This document shows positions 10,173-21,745 of a stretch of DNA of 64,000 nucleotides, one piece after another. Source of the stretch: Arcanobacterium pinnipediorum (GTDB lineage: Bacteria > Actinomycetota > Actinomycetes > Actinomycetales > Actinomycetaceae); NCBI RefSeq assembly GCF_023973165.1, contig NZ_CP099547.1, positions 372,001-436,000 on the forward strand. Reading direction: 5' to 3'. Position 1 is the first letter of the stretch. Each line of letters starts with the position of its first letter. A program made the position numbers and the translations under genes. Below the pieces are notes generated by a model. The model did no database searches. It had not been told where the DNA came from and saw only the letters and a list, made by a program, of their open reading frames with translations.

Positions 10173-10729
10173 TCCATATGACAAGCACGACTATCCTAGC
10201 GGAAGGTAGCCAATCGCTACTCCTACCGGCGTTGCCAGATTTGGTCTGGGGTACTGTCGCGTTCGTGATTGTTGCGCTTTCCATCTATAAGCTCGCCTGG
10301 CCGACGTTCATGGCAACGTTGGATGAGCGGGCAGATAAGATTGAGAAGGGTCTGCATGCAGCAGATCAAGCACGTGCCGAAATAGCTGACCAGCGTGCAG
10401 GTCTCGAAGAAGAAATTCGAGATGCGCATCGCGATGCAGAACAAATTCGCGAAAAAGCACATACGCACGCTAAGGCGATTATGGCTCAAGCGCAATCCCA
10501 AGCGCACTCCTCGGCTGACCAGATTCTTGAAAATGCGCAGCGACGTATTTCGGCAGATACTGATGCTGCTCGACGGGTGCTACGTGCCGATCTGGGCATT
10601 TTGGCAACCGAGCTCGCCACACGTATTGTTGGTGAATCACTCACGGATCAGGAATTAGCACGACGGGTAACCGATCGATTCTTAGATGAACTTGAAGCCT
10701 CTACAGCTTCGAGTCCACAGGAGGCCTAA
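10169..10729 (+). CDS. atpF: F1Fo ATP synthase subunit b
   Basis: Peripheral stalk subunit of about 186 residues: one N-terminal membrane helix (about 23-45) followed by a long charged coiled coil. GTG at 10169 overlaps the atpE stop. ATG at 10178 is an alternative three codons in. The stop overlaps the atpH start (TAATG), which indicates translational coupling. Confidence 0.93.
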   Translation: MIHMTSTTILAEGSQSLLLPALPDLVWGTVAFVIVALSIYKLAWPTFMATLDERADKIEKGLHAADQARAEIADQRAGLEEEIRDAHRDAEQIREKAHTHAKAIMAQAQSQAHSSADQILENAQRRISADTDAARRVLRADLGILATELATRIVGESLTDQELARRVTDRFLDELEASTASSPQEA

Positions 10730-11544
10730 TGCGTTCGGGAAGTGAAGTAGCGCTAGCAGCTGCCAAGGAGCGTTGGAACGGATTACGCACCCAAATATCT
10801 GGACAAGAAATAGAGCTAGCTGAGGCGATCTTTTCAATAGCAGATATTTTGAGTGAAAATCTCAGTGTTGTTGCCGCTCTTGAAGATAGCTCGCGGCCAG
10901 CTGAAACAAGGGCACGTCTCGTGACGGACCTTTTTTCCGGCAAGATTCGCGGTGAGGTACTCGATCTTCTTACTGGTTTAGCTCGAGATCGTTGGTCTGA
11001 ATCCGGCGATATTATCCGAAGCTTAGAGCATCTGGGTGCCTACACACTCCTGCTAGGTGCGCAACGCGACAACGAGCTATCTCGAGTCGAAGAAGAGATT
11101 TACGTCAGCATGCGCACACTGCGTCACGAACGTGGATTGCGATTGACGCTCAGTGACGATCACTACCCTGCGGCAGGCCGGGCCGAATTAGCTCAGCAGA
11201 TCTTTGCTAGCTGTTCGCCCTACGCACAGCGTCTTATCATGCGAGCCGTGGTCCATACTGGACGCGGTAGGACCTTGGCGCAATCGCTTACCCGATATTT
11301 AGATCTTGCTGCGCAACTAGATCAGCATATTGTCGCTTCCATAACGAGCGCTGTCCCACTCACGCGCGATCAAGAGGATCGGCTACGGTCAATTTTGACG
11401 CGCACCTACAACAAAGGCGTAGCAATTCACGTGACGCTCGATCCCGCCGTCATCGGTGGTATCCGTATTCACGTGGGCGATGACGTGATTGATGGAACTC
11501 TCGCAAGCCGGATCACCGCTTTGCGAGAGAACTTTACAAACTAA
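10729..11544 (+). CDS. atpH: F1Fo ATP synthase subunit delta
   Basis: Connects the peripheral stalk to the top of F1. The 271-residue length is the long actinobacterial form (about 180 in E. coli). The N-terminal half is extra and the conserved OSCP/delta region lies in the C-terminal half. The C-terminal GGIRIHVGDDVIDGTLASRI block is the family hallmark. Overlaps atpF by one base. Confidence 0.93.
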   Translation: MRSGSEVALAAAKERWNGLRTQISGQEIELAEAIFSIADILSENLSVVAALEDSSRPAETRARLVTDLFSGKIRGEVLDLLTGLARDRWSESGDIIRSLEHLGAYTLLLGAQRDNELSRVEEEIYVSMRTLRHERGLRLTLSDDHYPAAGRAELAQQIFASCSPYAQRLIMRAVVHTGRGRTLAQSLTRYLDLAAQLDQHIVASITSAVPLTRDQEDRLRSILTRTYNKGVAIHVTLDPAVIGGIRIHVGDDVIDGTLASRITALRENFTN

Positions 11545-11587
11545 TTAACGTGCAGTTATTAAGCTGCTTCGAGCGAAGGAATGATGT

Positions 11588-13213
11588 ATGGCTGAAGTGA
11601 GAATCCAGCCCGATGAAATCCGGTCCGCACTGGATGCTTTTGTCAGCTCTTATGAGCCTGCAAAAGCTAGCAGTGAAGAGGTCGGTCACGTCACGCTATG
11701 TGCTGATGGTATTGCCCGAGTAGAAGGCTTACCTGGAGCTATGGCGAACGAACTATTGAAGTTCGAAGATGGCACTCTCGGTTTGGCAATGAATCTTGAA
11801 GAGCGCGAGATCGGCGTCGTCGTTCTCGGTGACTTTTCGCATATCGAAGAAGGCATGGAAGTTGGACGCACCGGGGAAGTCCTCTCCGTTCCAGTTGGTG
11901 AAGGATACCTAGGTCGCGTCGTCGATCCACTGGGTAAACCAATCGACGGACTCGGCGAGATCACCGATCTAGACTCCCGACGCGCCCTAGAACTCCAGGC
12001 TCCTGGCGTTATGGCACGTAAGTCAGTTCACGAACCACTCCAAACTGGTATTAAAGCAATTGACGCTATGATTCCAATTGGTCGCGGTCAGCGTCAGCTA
12101 ATTATTGGCGACCGTAAGACTGGTAAGACTGCTCTGGCAGTTGACACGATTCTCAACCAGAAAGCGAATTGGGAATCTGGCGATCCGAATAAGCAAGTTC
12201 GGTGTATTTATGTAGCCATTGGCCAAAAAGGCTCCACAATTGCTGAAGTTCGCGCCACGCTCGAGCGCAACGGAGCACTACAATACACCACCATTGTTGC
12301 CTCGCCAGCATCAGATTCTGCCGGATTTAAGTATCTGGCACCATATACCGGCTCAGCCATCGGCCAGCACTGGATGTATGCCGGCAAGCATGTTCTTATT
12401 ATTTTTGACGATCTGTCGAAGCAAGCAGAAGCATACCGCTCGGTCTCGTTGCTCCTTCGTCGTCCACCAGGGCGTGAAGCCTATCCAGGTGACGTCTTCT
12501 ACTTACACTCTCGGCTCTTGGAGCGTTGTGCAAAACTTTCCGATGAACTCGGTGGTGGTTCGATGACCGGTTTGCCGATTATCGAAACCAAAGCAAATGA
12601 CGTTTCGGCATATATTCCAACTAACGTTATCTCAATTACCGACGGGCAGATCTTCTTGCAATCTGATCTGTTCAACGCCAATCAGCGTCCGGCAGTAGAT
12701 GTGGGTATTTCAGTTTCTCGAGTGGGCGGAGACGCTCAAATCAAAGCAATGAAGAAAGTTGCCGGAACACTGAAGATTACGCTGGCACAATACCGTGCCC
12801 AAGCGGCATTCGCTATGTTTGCTTCCGATCTTGATGCCACCACACGCCAGCAGCTCACTCGTGGTGAACGGTTGATGGCATTGCTCAAGCAGCCGCAATA
12901 TACTCCGTATGCTGTTGAAGATCAGGTTGCCTCGGTGTGGGCTGGCACCAACGGATATCTCGACGATATCGACGTCAATGACGTAGCGAAATTCGAGGCA
13001 GGTCTTATCAGCTACCTACGCAATAACACCTCAGTGCTTTCTGATATAGCTGAAACTGGAAAACTCGACGACGATACCTTAGCGGCGTTGCGTGCTGGTG
13101 TTGAGGAGTTCCGTGCGGGATTCACAGCAAATTATGACACCGTATCTGATGTTGACACCCAGCCCGAAGCTGAGACGTCACAAGAACAGATCGTCCGGTC
13201 GAAGCGAGGCTGA
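11588..13213 (+). CDS. atpA: F1Fo ATP synthase subunit alpha
   Basis: Regulatory nucleotide-binding subunit of F1, 541 residues. The P-loop reads GDRKTGKTA (near residue 175), and the typical [19 protein letters not shown] stretch and the C-terminal [10 protein letters not shown] are present. The last 20 or so residues are a poorly conserved acidic tail. GAAGGA precedes ATG 11588. Followed two bases later by atpG. Confidence 0.97.
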   Translation: MAEVRIQPDEIRSALDAFVSSYEPAKASSEEVGHVTLCADGIARVEGLPGAMANELLKFEDGTLGLAMNLEEREIGVVVLGDFSHIEEGMEVGRTGEVLSVPVGEGYLGRVVDPLGKPIDGLGEITDLDSRRALELQAPGVMARKSVHEPLQTGIKAIDAMIPIGRGQRQLIIGDRKTGKTALAVDTILNQKANWESGDPNKQVRCIYVAIGQKGSTIAEVRATLERNGALQYTTIVASPASDSAGFKYLAPYTGSAIGQHWMYAGKHVLIIFDDLSKQAEAYRSVSLLLRRPPGREAYPGDVFYLHSRLLERCAKLSDELGGGSMTGLPIIETKANDVSAYIPTNVISITDGQIFLQSDLFNANQRPAVDVGISVSRVGGDAQIKAMKKVAGTLKITLAQYRAQAAFAMFASDLDATTRQQLTRGERLMALLKQPQYTPYAVEDQVASVWAGTNGYLDDIDVNDVAKFEAGLISYLRNNTSVLSDIAETGKLDDDTLAALRAGVEEFRAGFTANYDTVSDVDTQPEAETSQEQIVRSKRG

Positions 13214-13215
13214 TT

Positions 13216-14133
13216 GTGGCAGGCACACAGCGGATTTACAAGCAGAAGATTCGAGCAACAAAGACACTTGAAAAAGTCTTCCGTGCGATGGAGTTGATTG
13301 CGGCTTCACGTATCGGTAAGGCTCGTGACCGTGCGCTTGGTCAAGATCCCTATACTCGGGCATTGACTAAATCCATTGCCACAGTAGCGTTGCATGCACA
13401 CGCAGACCACCCTTTGGTCAAAGAACGAAACGATACCAACAAAGTTATCGTCTTTGTGGTGACATCAGATCGTGGAATGGCTGGAGCATATTCTTCATCT
13501 GTACTACGAGAATCTGAACGGTTGATCAACGACTTAAAGTCAGAAGGTAAAGAGCCACTCCTTTACGTCTCTGGTCGGCGTGGCGCGTCCTATTTCCGGT
13601 TCCGGAATGTGGAAGTTGAGCGGTCTTGGACTGGAGAATCAGATAAACCTTCTGATGAGACGTCCAATGAAATCGCTGAAGAGTTTTTGTCACGTTTTCT
13701 AGCAGATGCTGATCATGGCGGCGTGGGCGAACTGTATATGGTCTTTACCAGGTTCGTATCTATGGTGACCCAAAACGTTGAAGTGCGCCGCATGTTGCCA
13801 TTGCAAGTTGTGGACGCAGATGACGATGAGCACGGGGGATCTGAGGATGATTCCACAGCTGATAGCGAGCCTCTTTATGAGTATGAGCCTTCCGCTCAAA
13901 CGGTGTTTGATGAATTACTGCCGATGTATGTTGGTCAGCGGATTCATTCCGTTATGCTCATGTCAGCTGCTTCAGAGCTTGCTGCGCGCCAACAAGCCAT
14001 GCATTCTGCAACCGAGAACGCTGGCGACCTGATCGAACGCTATACGCGCCTGGCCAATAATGCCCGTCAGGCTGAAATCACCACTGAAATTACCGAAATT
14101 ATCTCCGGCGCAGATAGCCTGGGGAAGAGCTAA
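13216..14133 (+). CDS. atpG: F1Fo ATP synthase subunit gamma
   Basis: Central rotor shaft of F1, 305 residues, starting at GTG 13216. N- and C-terminal coiled-coil helices (AGTQRIYKQKIRATKTLEKV and ARQQAMHSATENAGDLIERY) are well kept. An acidic insertion (DADDDEHGGSEDDSTADSE, about residues 200-218) lies in the globular domain, as is common in actinobacterial gamma subunits. Confidence 0.95.
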   Translation: MAGTQRIYKQKIRATKTLEKVFRAMELIAASRIGKARDRALGQDPYTRALTKSIATVALHAHADHPLVKERNDTNKVIVFVVTSDRGMAGAYSSSVLRESERLINDLKSEGKEPLLYVSGRRGASYFRFRNVEVERSWTGESDKPSDETSNEIAEEFLSRFLADADHGGVGELYMVFTRFVSMVTQNVEVRRMLPLQVVDADDDEHGGSEDDSTADSEPLYEYEPSAQTVFDELLPMYVGQRIHSVMLMSAASELAARQQAMHSATENAGDLIERYTRLANNARQAEITTEITEIISGADSLGKS

Positions 14134-14162
14134 AACGTCCCACCTGCTTAGGGACACAGTAA

Positions 14163-15631
<1,469 letters not shown>

Positions 15632-15632
<1 letters not shown>

Positions 15633-15880
15633 TGAAGCTCGAGATCGTTGCCCGTGCTGGCGAGATTTTCTCCGGCACTGTTAAAGAAATCGTTGTTCCG
15701 GCATACGACGGCGAACTGGGCATCCTTCCCGGGCGAGCTCCAATTCTGGCTGTCCTTAAACCGGGAACTGTGCGCTACGTGACGCAAACTGGCGAGCGTG
15801 AAGAGATTCGCGTTGGTAAGGGTTTCTTAACAGTTGACCACGACGAAGTGATGATCGTCGTCGAAAATTATAAGGAGTAA
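15632..15880 (+). CDS. atpC: F1Fo ATP synthase subunit epsilon, short form
   Basis: Only 82 residues, against about 120-140 in most bacteria. The protein covers the N-terminal beta-sandwich (EIVARAGEIFSGTVKEIVVP, DGELGILPGRAPILAVLKPG) and stops where the C-terminal inhibitory helix pair would begin. ATG 15632 overlaps the atpD stop. The frame ends naturally before the next gene with its own ribosome-binding site, so this looks like a genuine short form rather than a frameshift. Short epsilon subunits are known in some actinobacteria. Confidence 0.93.
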
Positions 15881-15886
15881 TCGTTA

Positions 15887-16291
15887 ATGCCGTGGGCGCT
15901 GTGGTGGACAATTGTCATTGTGGCATTGTGTGTCATACTTCTTGGAGCGTATTGGCTGATCCGATTGCGCATACTGTTTACTCGACGCGGTTCTTTCCAG
16001 ATGGCTGTCCAAAAGGAAGGCGATGAACACTGGACCACGGGCATTGGCGTATTTAAGCCGTTCGAACTGAGCTGGTACTCAACGCATTCGCTCAGTCCTT
16101 ACCCGCAAATACAATGGCGACGTGGCGAGCTTGATTTCACGGTCAAACCTGCCAATGGCAGTGAAATTCAGGTTGTGCGCATTGTCCAGGGGCAGAACGT
16201 GTGGAGCTTAGCAACCACACCACTCGCTGTATCTGGTATTGTCTCATGGGTTGATTCTGCACCGCCGGTTGAAGAACCTGAACTATTTTGA
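15887..16291 (+). CDS. DUF2550 family membrane-anchored protein
   Basis: A 134-residue protein with one N-terminal membrane helix (about 5-26) and a soluble remainder (RRGSFQMAVQKEG, WSLATTPLAVSGIVSWV). DUF2550 proteins are found directly after atpC in many actinobacteria, and position and pattern match here. The function is unknown. It starts six bases after atpC with AAGGAGT upstream and is probably the last gene of the atp operon. Confidence 0.75.
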   Translation: MPWALWWTIVIVALCVILLGAYWLIRLRILFTRRGSFQMAVQKEGDEHWTTGIGVFKPFELSWYSTHSLSPYPQIQWRRGELDFTVKPANGSEIQVVRIVQGQNVWSLATTPLAVSGIVSWVDSAPPVEEPELF

Positions 16292-16300
16292 CCACCTTGC

Positions 16301-16334
16301 ACTGGCCGCAGCGTTAAGCTCGGCCAGTCTTTGC
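16301..16334 (+). terminator. Possible terminator at the end of the atp operon
   Basis: An 8-bp inverted repeat (ACTGGCCG at 16301-16308 with CGGCCAGT at 16321-16328) around a 12-base loop, followed by a short CTTTG. It lies ten bases after the DUF2550 stop and before nucS. The T-run is weak. Confidence 0.4.
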
Positions 16335-16383
16335 TCGGATCGAAATTATAGATATATACAGAACTATGAAGGAGAAGTGACCA

Positions 16384-17079
16384 GTGCGCATAGTTGTTGC
16401 TCGGTGTAGCGTGGATTACTCTGGTCGTCTCGATGCCCATTTAGAACCCGCCACTCGGGTACTGATGATGAAACAAGACGGTTCGGTGCTTGTCCATTCC
16501 GATGGCGGCTCGTATAAGCCCTTGAACTGGATGTCTCCACCTGCCACGATGAGCGTAGTTGAGGTTGCAGATCTAGATCGCGAAGCAGGCGTTGTCCAAA
16601 CATGGTCGATTAACCACAATAAAACGAATGACGTTTTACGTATCAACATTTATGAGATCTTCTCCGATTCGACCCATGATCTGGGTATTGAGCCGGGATT
16701 AGTCAAAGACGGCGTTGAAGCCCATCTGCAAAAGCTCCTGGCAGAACAAGTTGCTGTGCTTGGAGAAAATCTTGAACTTGTACGGCGTGAATATCCCACC
16801 GCTATAGGCCCAGTAGATCTGATGTTGATGGACCTCAACGGAGGGCATGTGGCGGTAGAGGTAAAACGTCGTGGTGAAATCGATGGTGTTGAGCAGCTCA
16901 GTCGTTACCTCGAACTCTTAGATCGTGACTCTACGCTACGACCAGTGCGCGGAATTTTTGCTGCCCAAGAAATAAAACCGCAAGCCCGCGTGCTTGCCGA
17001 AGATCGTGGAATTGATTGCGTTATTCTTGACTATGATGCCATGCGCGGCGTCGATCATCCTGAAGATCGGTTGTTTTGA
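16384..17079 (+). CDS. nucS: Mismatch-specific endonuclease NucS/EndoMS
   Basis: Cuts both strands at mismatches and takes the place of MutS/MutL repair in actinobacteria and archaea. It has 231 residues. The C-terminal nuclease domain carries the catalytic region [20 protein letters not shown]. The final DHPEDRLF resembles the C-terminal beta-clamp-binding peptide of the family. The start is GTG 16384, with AAGGAGAA upstream. The stop overlaps the next gene by one base. It sits just downstream of the atp operon, as in mycobacteria and relatives. Confidence 0.92.
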   Translation: MRIVVARCSVDYSGRLDAHLEPATRVLMMKQDGSVLVHSDGGSYKPLNWMSPPATMSVVEVADLDREAGVVQTWSINHNKTNDVLRINIYEIFSDSTHDLGIEPGLVKDGVEAHLQKLLAEQVAVLGENLELVRREYPTAIGPVDLMLMDLNGGHVAVEVKRRGEIDGVEQLSRYLELLDRDSTLRPVRGIFAAQEIKPQARVLAEDRGIDCVILDYDAMRGVDHPEDRLF

Positions 17080-17366
17080 TGCGTCGGTCAAAGAAATATC
17101 AGCGTTCGCCACGCGAATTGAACTCCTACGCCCTGATGGGATACACCCGGATCGAATACGGCCAAGATGGTCGGGAGTTCAAAGTTCATCATATTAAAGC
17201 TGCCGCCAAAGAATATGTGTGCCCGGGATGTTATGGCATTATTCGAGTGGGCGAGCCTCACGAAGTTGCATGGACCGAAGATCATATCTTGGGTAAAGAG
17301 TTTGGCCAGGGGGATCGACGCCACTGGCATACTGGGTGTTGGCAGGCGCGCGGTCGCCGTCGATAG
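17079..17366 (+). CDS. Small zinc-ribbon-like protein, conserved after nucS
   Basis: A 95-residue basic protein with an N-terminal Arg/Lys stretch and possible metal ligands CPGC (about residues 48-51) plus HWHTGC near the C-terminus. The ATG overlaps the nucS stop, so it is probably co-translated. Similar small proteins follow nucS in many actinobacteria, often with uninformative names. I do not recognise a proven function. A role linked to DNA repair would be a guess from position. Confidence 0.7.
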   Translation: MRRSKKYQRSPRELNSYALMGYTRIEYGQDGREFKVHHIKAAAKEYVCPGCYGIIRVGEPHEVAWTEDHILGKEFGQGDRRHWHTGCWQARGRRR

Positions 17367-17419
17367 TTTCTGATCGTTACCGTGTTTGCCTCCCTCGCTC
17401 AAAGTGCTACGGTGAATAT

Positions 17420-18199
17420 ATGACTATGCTTTATATGCGCCGCACCGGCGAGCCTTCTACATGTCCATTGGTTTTGTTACACGCCTTACCGCTAGATTCT
17501 TCAATGTGGGATCAGGTACGCCAGATCTTAGCGCCTATCGATGTAATCACGGTAGATGCCCCAGGGTTTGGGAAATCACCAGCGGGTGAAACACTCAGTG
17601 ATGAGCCTTCAACGATGGCCTATGTAGCGGCCTTGAAACGCACACTTGATAGCCACGGCATTGACCAGATCATGTTAGGTGGGTTATCTATGGGTGGGGC
17701 TATTGCTGCTGATTTCGTTGCCACCTATCCGCACATGATTGCTGGTTTGGCACTGATGGATACTGGCATTGGAGCTGATGATCCACAGCGTCAGGAATTT
17801 AGAGCCACGATGGCGAATTTGGCAGAGCAAGGCCGGGCTTTTGAGATGTTAGAACCGTGGAAGGATTCAATGACTGGATCACAGGTAACTCCACAAGTTC
17901 AACAGTCCTTGGTGGAGCGGTTTAAGGCTGCACCTGGTTCGGGGTTAGCATGGATTCAGCGCGCTTTGGCTACCCGCCAAGATCGCAGCGATGCGGTTGA
18001 GCTCGTTGATGGCCCAGTTTATTTTATCCGCGGAACTGATGATCCTACTGCGTCGTTAGAGTATTTTATGACTTTGGCTCTGCGTGCAAAGCAACCCCGC
18101 ATCCTCGAAATTGAAGGAGCGGGGCACTTCACGGCCGATGAGAAGCCCGAAGAATTAGCCCAAGCTTTGAAAGAATTTATTACCCACGTCTTGGGTTAG
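17420..18199 (+). CDS. Alpha/beta-fold hydrolase
   Basis: A 259-residue hydrolase of the HSL/3-oxoadipate enol-lactonase-like group. The oxyanion region is LLHALPLDSSMWD, the nucleophile elbow GLSMGG (Ser near residue 94), and the catalytic histidine is in GAGHFTADEKPEEL near the end. ATG 17420 begins where family similarity starts. Further upstream codons lie inside the preceding gene. The substrate cannot be told from the sequence. Confidence 0.8.
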   Translation: MTMLYMRRTGEPSTCPLVLLHALPLDSSMWDQVRQILAPIDVITVDAPGFGKSPAGETLSDEPSTMAYVAALKRTLDSHGIDQIMLGGLSMGGAIAADFVATYPHMIAGLALMDTGIGADDPQRQEFRATMANLAEQGRAFEMLEPWKDSMTGSQVTPQVQQSLVERFKAAPGSGLAWIQRALATRQDRSDAVELVDGPVYFIRGTDDPTASLEYFMTLALRAKQPRILEIEGAGHFTADEKPEELAQALKEFITHVLG

Positions 18200-18215
18200 T
18201 CTTTCGCGCATGCCC

Positions 18216-19376
18216 TCAGGCGTGGTCTTCTTCAGCATCCTTTGCTGCGGCTGAGTCAACGACTTCATGTAATGCTAACGAGCTTGGACCAGAAAGAATA
18301 GCGCGCATATCTTCGATGTATGAAGATAATGATTGACGCTGTTCTTTGAGTGAGTCGATTTCTTCTTGCGCCGAAGCGACTTTGCGGTTGGCTTCTTGGG
18401 TTGCTTCGCTGAGGATACGTTGGGCTTGCTCACGTGCGCTCGACAAGATCTCCTCAGCTTCAGTTCGTGCGGAGCTCAATAATTCAGTTGCTTCCTTTTC
18501 GGAAGATTGGGTGAGTTCCGTAGCACGCTGGGTAGCTTCGATAACGCGTTGTTCTGCGCTTCGGGCATCTGCTTCAGCTTTTTCCACCATGTCGTGAGTG
18601 GACTGGCTCAGTCGTTGGTTTTCTTCGGCAAGTTTGCGGCTGGCTTCTTCTTTGGCTTGTGCGATCGATGTTTCGCACGCAGCTTTGGCTTCGGCAATTT
18701 CTTGTTCCGATTGTGCTTTTGCTTGTGAAATTTGGGTTTCGACGTCGGCGCGCATGCGTGCGAGCTCAGTTTCAGTCTCGGCTCGTAGCTGGGTGACTTC
18801 AGTTTCGGCGAGGCTACGAAGTTGTGCGACCTCATGTTCGGTTTGTGAGCGCAAAGTTGTGGTTTCGGTGGTGACAAGAGTGCGCAGACGCTCGGCTTCA
18901 CGTTCTGCTGAGGACACCATTTCTTCGCTGGTGCGGCGAGAAACCGTGGCAAGGGATTGGGCTTCGGCCTGTGCCTTGTTGCGGGTATCGGTTGCTTGGG
19001 TTTGGGCGTGTTGCAGAATTTTCTGACTCTCTGCTTGGGCAGCTTGACGAAGTTGGTCTGCTCGATCTTCGGCTGTTGCCACGATCGATGTGGCTTCAGA
19101 TCGGGCGCGCGTCATCAAATCAAGAGCCTGTTCTTCGGTTGATTTCAGGAGCCGTTCGACTCGATTTCCTAGCCCGGAATAAGAGGGGCGATCGTTTTCA
19201 CGCAATGCGGTTTGTGCTTGGGTGAGCTGAGCGGAAAGTTTGAGCACTTCTTCATCGAGCTGGGCGACTTGGGTGCGAGTTTGGGAGAGATTTGCCGAAA
19301 GACTTGCGATGTGTTCATCGACCTGGGCGCGATCGTAACCTCGCATGACAACAGGGAATAGAGCTTCTTCTGCCAC
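18216..19376 (-). CDS. DivIVA-domain coiled-coil protein
   Basis: A 386-residue protein. The N-terminal FPVVMRGYDRAQVDEHI segment is the DivIVA lipid-binding motif. The rest is an almost uninterrupted Ala/Glu/Gln-rich coiled coil with many imperfect 11-residue-like repeats. DivIVA/Wag31-type proteins sense membrane curvature and organise polar growth and septation. The long coil also resembles Scy/FilP-type polarity scaffolds. GTG start at 19376 with GAAGGAA upstream. It is transcribed toward the alpha/beta hydrolase gene and divergently from the membrane protein gene at 19521. Confidence 0.85.
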   Translation of the reverse strand: MAEEALFPVVMRGYDRAQVDEHIASLSANLSQTRTQVAQLDEEVLKLSAQLTQAQTALRENDRPSYSGLGNRVERLLKSTEEQALDLMTRARSEATSIVATAEDRADQLRQAAQAESQKILQHAQTQATDTRNKAQAEAQSLATVSRRTSEEMVSSAEREAERLRTLVTTETTTLRSQTEHEVAQLRSLAETEVTQLRAETETELARMRADVETQISQAKAQSEQEIAEAKAACETSIAQAKEEASRKLAEENQRLSQSTHDMVEKAEADARSAEQRVIEATQRATELTQSSEKEATELLSSARTEAEEILSSAREQAQRILSEATQEANRKVASAQEEIDSLKEQRQSLSSYIEDMRAILSGPSSLALHEVVDSAAAKDAEEDHA

Positions 19377-19520
19377 GTTTATTTCCTTCGTTAATTAGTT
19401 GTAATACTGTAACTCTACCTGTCCGGGGTCGATTTACTCACATCATAGTGAGGGGAGTTGGAAAATAAGGTATTGTTATTAAATCGTTACATGTAATTGG
19501 TGGTTGACGGAAGTGGAAGT

Positions 19521-20741
19521 ATGAAACGGATTCTGGGAAGTATTTCCCTTGTTGTTGGAGTTGCGCTCATAGTGGCAACATTCGCCGTATTTACCTCGCA
19601 GGGAGCCAAAACTAACCTCAAGCTTTCAACACCAACAGCGCAATCTGAGGTATTCGTCTACACTGAACCGGGAGTTTTAACTCTTGTTGATGATCATGTC
19701 AAAGTTACTTTAAGTGCAGCGCACGATGATATCCAATGGTCACTTGCACACCCAAATGATGCTCTAGCTTTCATCGGGCAGGCTCCAGCCCAAAGCATTG
19801 CGGGCTTGGAATCATGGGAAGAATTGAAAACGTTAGCCCACGAAGGTACACCTGAAGGTTTGCAAGAAATTACCAATGGAGTTGGGTCTCAAACATTTAG
19901 TCTTGTGGGATCAGATTTGTGGATCGAAGAAGGTAGCGATCAAGGAGAGGTTGTTCTCCAATTCGATGCTAAAGACGTTGAAGGTTTGATCCTTGTAGCG
20001 ACGACGAAACAGGGCAAAGCTCCCGAAGTTACGTTAGAGTGGGCACGGATTCGTGATATTGGAAGCCCGGTAGTCTTCTATGTCATTGGCAGTTTGCTTG
20101 CCCTGATTGGTTCATTCTTACTTCTTAACGATTACCAAGAGCGGCAGTTCGGCAGAGCGCAGCGGCACACAGCAGTTAAACTTCGGGTACGAAATACCAA
20201 CGGAGCATCGACCTCGATCTTAGAATCTGTCGATGATGGCGGTCCAGGTTCGCAAGGTGATCGCGATGCGCAACGAACTCATACTGGTGGTGCCTTTGGC
20301 GCCTCAATTCTGCCTGCATCTACGCGTAGTGATATCTTCCGTAATCGCGAACTTGCTGATGAAGATCGTATTTTGCTCCATCAGAGCCCTACATCGCAGC
20401 ATGCTGAAGAATCCTCAACTTCGGTTGACGAAGTTTTACCAACAGATACTTTCGCTGTCTCCGATGATGACCAGGAAGATACAAACCGCGATGCGCTTTC
20501 GAGCAACGTATCGCTAGGTAGTGGTGAGGTGTCGGATCATGACGGTGAGGCATCGGATCATGACGGTGAGGTATCGGATCACGGCGGCGAAGTATCGCCT
20601 AATACTGACCGAGCACTCTCTGACGGTGAGGATAATGTGAGCTCCAGTGCGCAAACCGAAGGTTCGGGAAATAACTGGCGCTCGTTGTGGAACTTTTCAT
20701 GGGATGGTCCACGCGAAGAAAAAGGAGACCATGATGCGTAA
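19521..20741 (+). CDS. Membrane protein with acidic C-terminal octapeptide repeats
   Basis: About 406 residues. A membrane segment at the N-terminus (ILGSISLVVGVALIVATFAV) and a second near residue 185-207 (VVFYVIGSLLALIGSFLLL) enclose a soluble, probably extracytoplasmic domain. A cytoplasmic tail of about 190 residues follows, rich in Asp/Ser. The tail contains four tandem copies of a GEVSDHDG-like unit (20524-20595). ATG 19521 is preferred over the in-frame TTG at 19497. The gene overlaps the following lipoprotein gene, and the two probably work at the envelope. No known family recognised. Confidence 0.7.
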   Translation: MKRILGSISLVVGVALIVATFAVFTSQGAKTNLKLSTPTAQSEVFVYTEPGVLTLVDDHVKVTLSAAHDDIQWSLAHPNDALAFIGQAPAQSIAGLESWEELKTLAHEGTPEGLQEITNGVGSQTFSLVGSDLWIEEGSDQGEVVLQFDAKDVEGLILVATTKQGKAPEVTLEWARIRDIGSPVVFYVIGSLLALIGSFLLLNDYQERQFGRAQRHTAVKLRVRNTNGASTSILESVDDGGPGSQGDRDAQRTHTGGAFGASILPASTRSDIFRNRELADEDRILLHQSPTSQHAEESSTSVDEVLPTDTFAVSDDDQEDTNRDALSSNVSLGSGEVSDHDGEASDHDGEVSDHGGEVSPNTDRALSDGEDNVSSSAQTEGSGNNWRSLWNFSWDGPREEKGDHDA

Positions 20742-21741
20742 TATTCGATTTGCTCTCGCTGTGGCAGTAGCTGGCACTGTGTTGCTTGCCGGCTGTGCGC
20801 AAGATACCAGCGTGCCAGAACCGCAAGCAGCAGCAGGTGTTTCCAACATTCTTCCAGAAGGTAAGTATGCCGAGATAGCTTCAGCCGTTGCTAGCGCACT
20901 GGAACAGGCTGACCAAACACGTGACGTTGGTGCGCTAGGGGATAGGATCAGTGGGCCGTTGCGCACCCAGCGTGAAGCCGAATATCAGTTAGCTAAAATT
21001 ACCCAGTCAACATCTCCAACATCTATTTTGCTTAATCCACAAGAGGTTACCGTTTCTTCGGGTACTGAATTTCCTCGTACTGTGATGGCTGTTGATACAA
21101 CTGACACGTCACGAGGCATTGGTACGATTGCAGTGTGGACGCAATCGACTGCCCGGCAAAACTATTCGTTGTGGGCAGTAGTGGACATGTTCCCAGCACC
21201 GCCAAAGATTGATATTGTCAATAAACAAAACAACGATGAGGGCTATCTATCGGAAAATTCCGCTGATTATCGCATCGATCCAACAACTGTTCTCGATGCA
21301 TACGCTACGTATGCCACCAACCGTGCTCTTGGTGATGTCCCCTTCAAAGAAGGCGATCCACTCTATGAACAAACGCAAAAACAAGAGCAAGCATTGACAA
21401 CAGATTTGAAGGAATTAGGGAGTGCTAAAACTACTTTTAGCGTACCGAATAAAGATATTCGAGCAGTTTCTACTAAAGACGGCGGTTTAGTCGTCGTCGG
21501 CGAAATTCGATACGATACAACAGTGAGTCGCACGAAAGACACCGCGAAACTCAAGCTCGGTTCGAATATTGGAGCGCTTGCAGAAGGGAAACAAGACGGC
21601 GTGGTTGAAGTCGATAACCCTGTCGTAGCGCAGTATTCAACGTCGGTGGCATTTTATATTCCACCTAAAGATTCTTCAGAACCGATCCAATTGATTGGCG
21701 CATCGGTGCCAGCGTTATTAAGTGTAGTGAAGGCAGGATGA
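20734..21741 (+). CDS. Secreted lipoprotein of unknown function
   Basis: A 335-residue protein with a lipoprotein signal: basic MRNIR, a hydrophobic stretch, then lipobox LLAGC, so the mature protein would be anchored to the outer membrane face by a diacylated cysteine. ATG 20734 has AAGGAGA at six-base spacing. ATG 20731 just before is too close. The gene starts inside the end of the upstream membrane protein gene (20741), a sign of coupling. No enzymatic motif seen. The neighbours suggest an envelope function. Confidence 0.75.
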   Translation: MRNIRFALAVAVAGTVLLAGCAQDTSVPEPQAAAGVSNILPEGKYAEIASAVASALEQADQTRDVGALGDRISGPLRTQREAEYQLAKITQSTSPTSILLNPQEVTVSSGTEFPRTVMAVDTTDTSRGIGTIAVWTQSTARQNYSLWAVVDMFPAPPKIDIVNKQNNDEGYLSENSADYRIDPTTVLDAYATYATNRALGDVPFKEGDPLYEQTQKQEQALTTDLKELGSAKTTFSVPNKDIRAVSTKDGGLVVVGEIRYDTTVSRTKDTAKLKLGSNIGALAEGKQDGVVEVDNPVVAQYSTSVAFYIPPKDSSEPIQLIGASVPALLSVVKAG

Positions 21742-21745
21742 TTCT

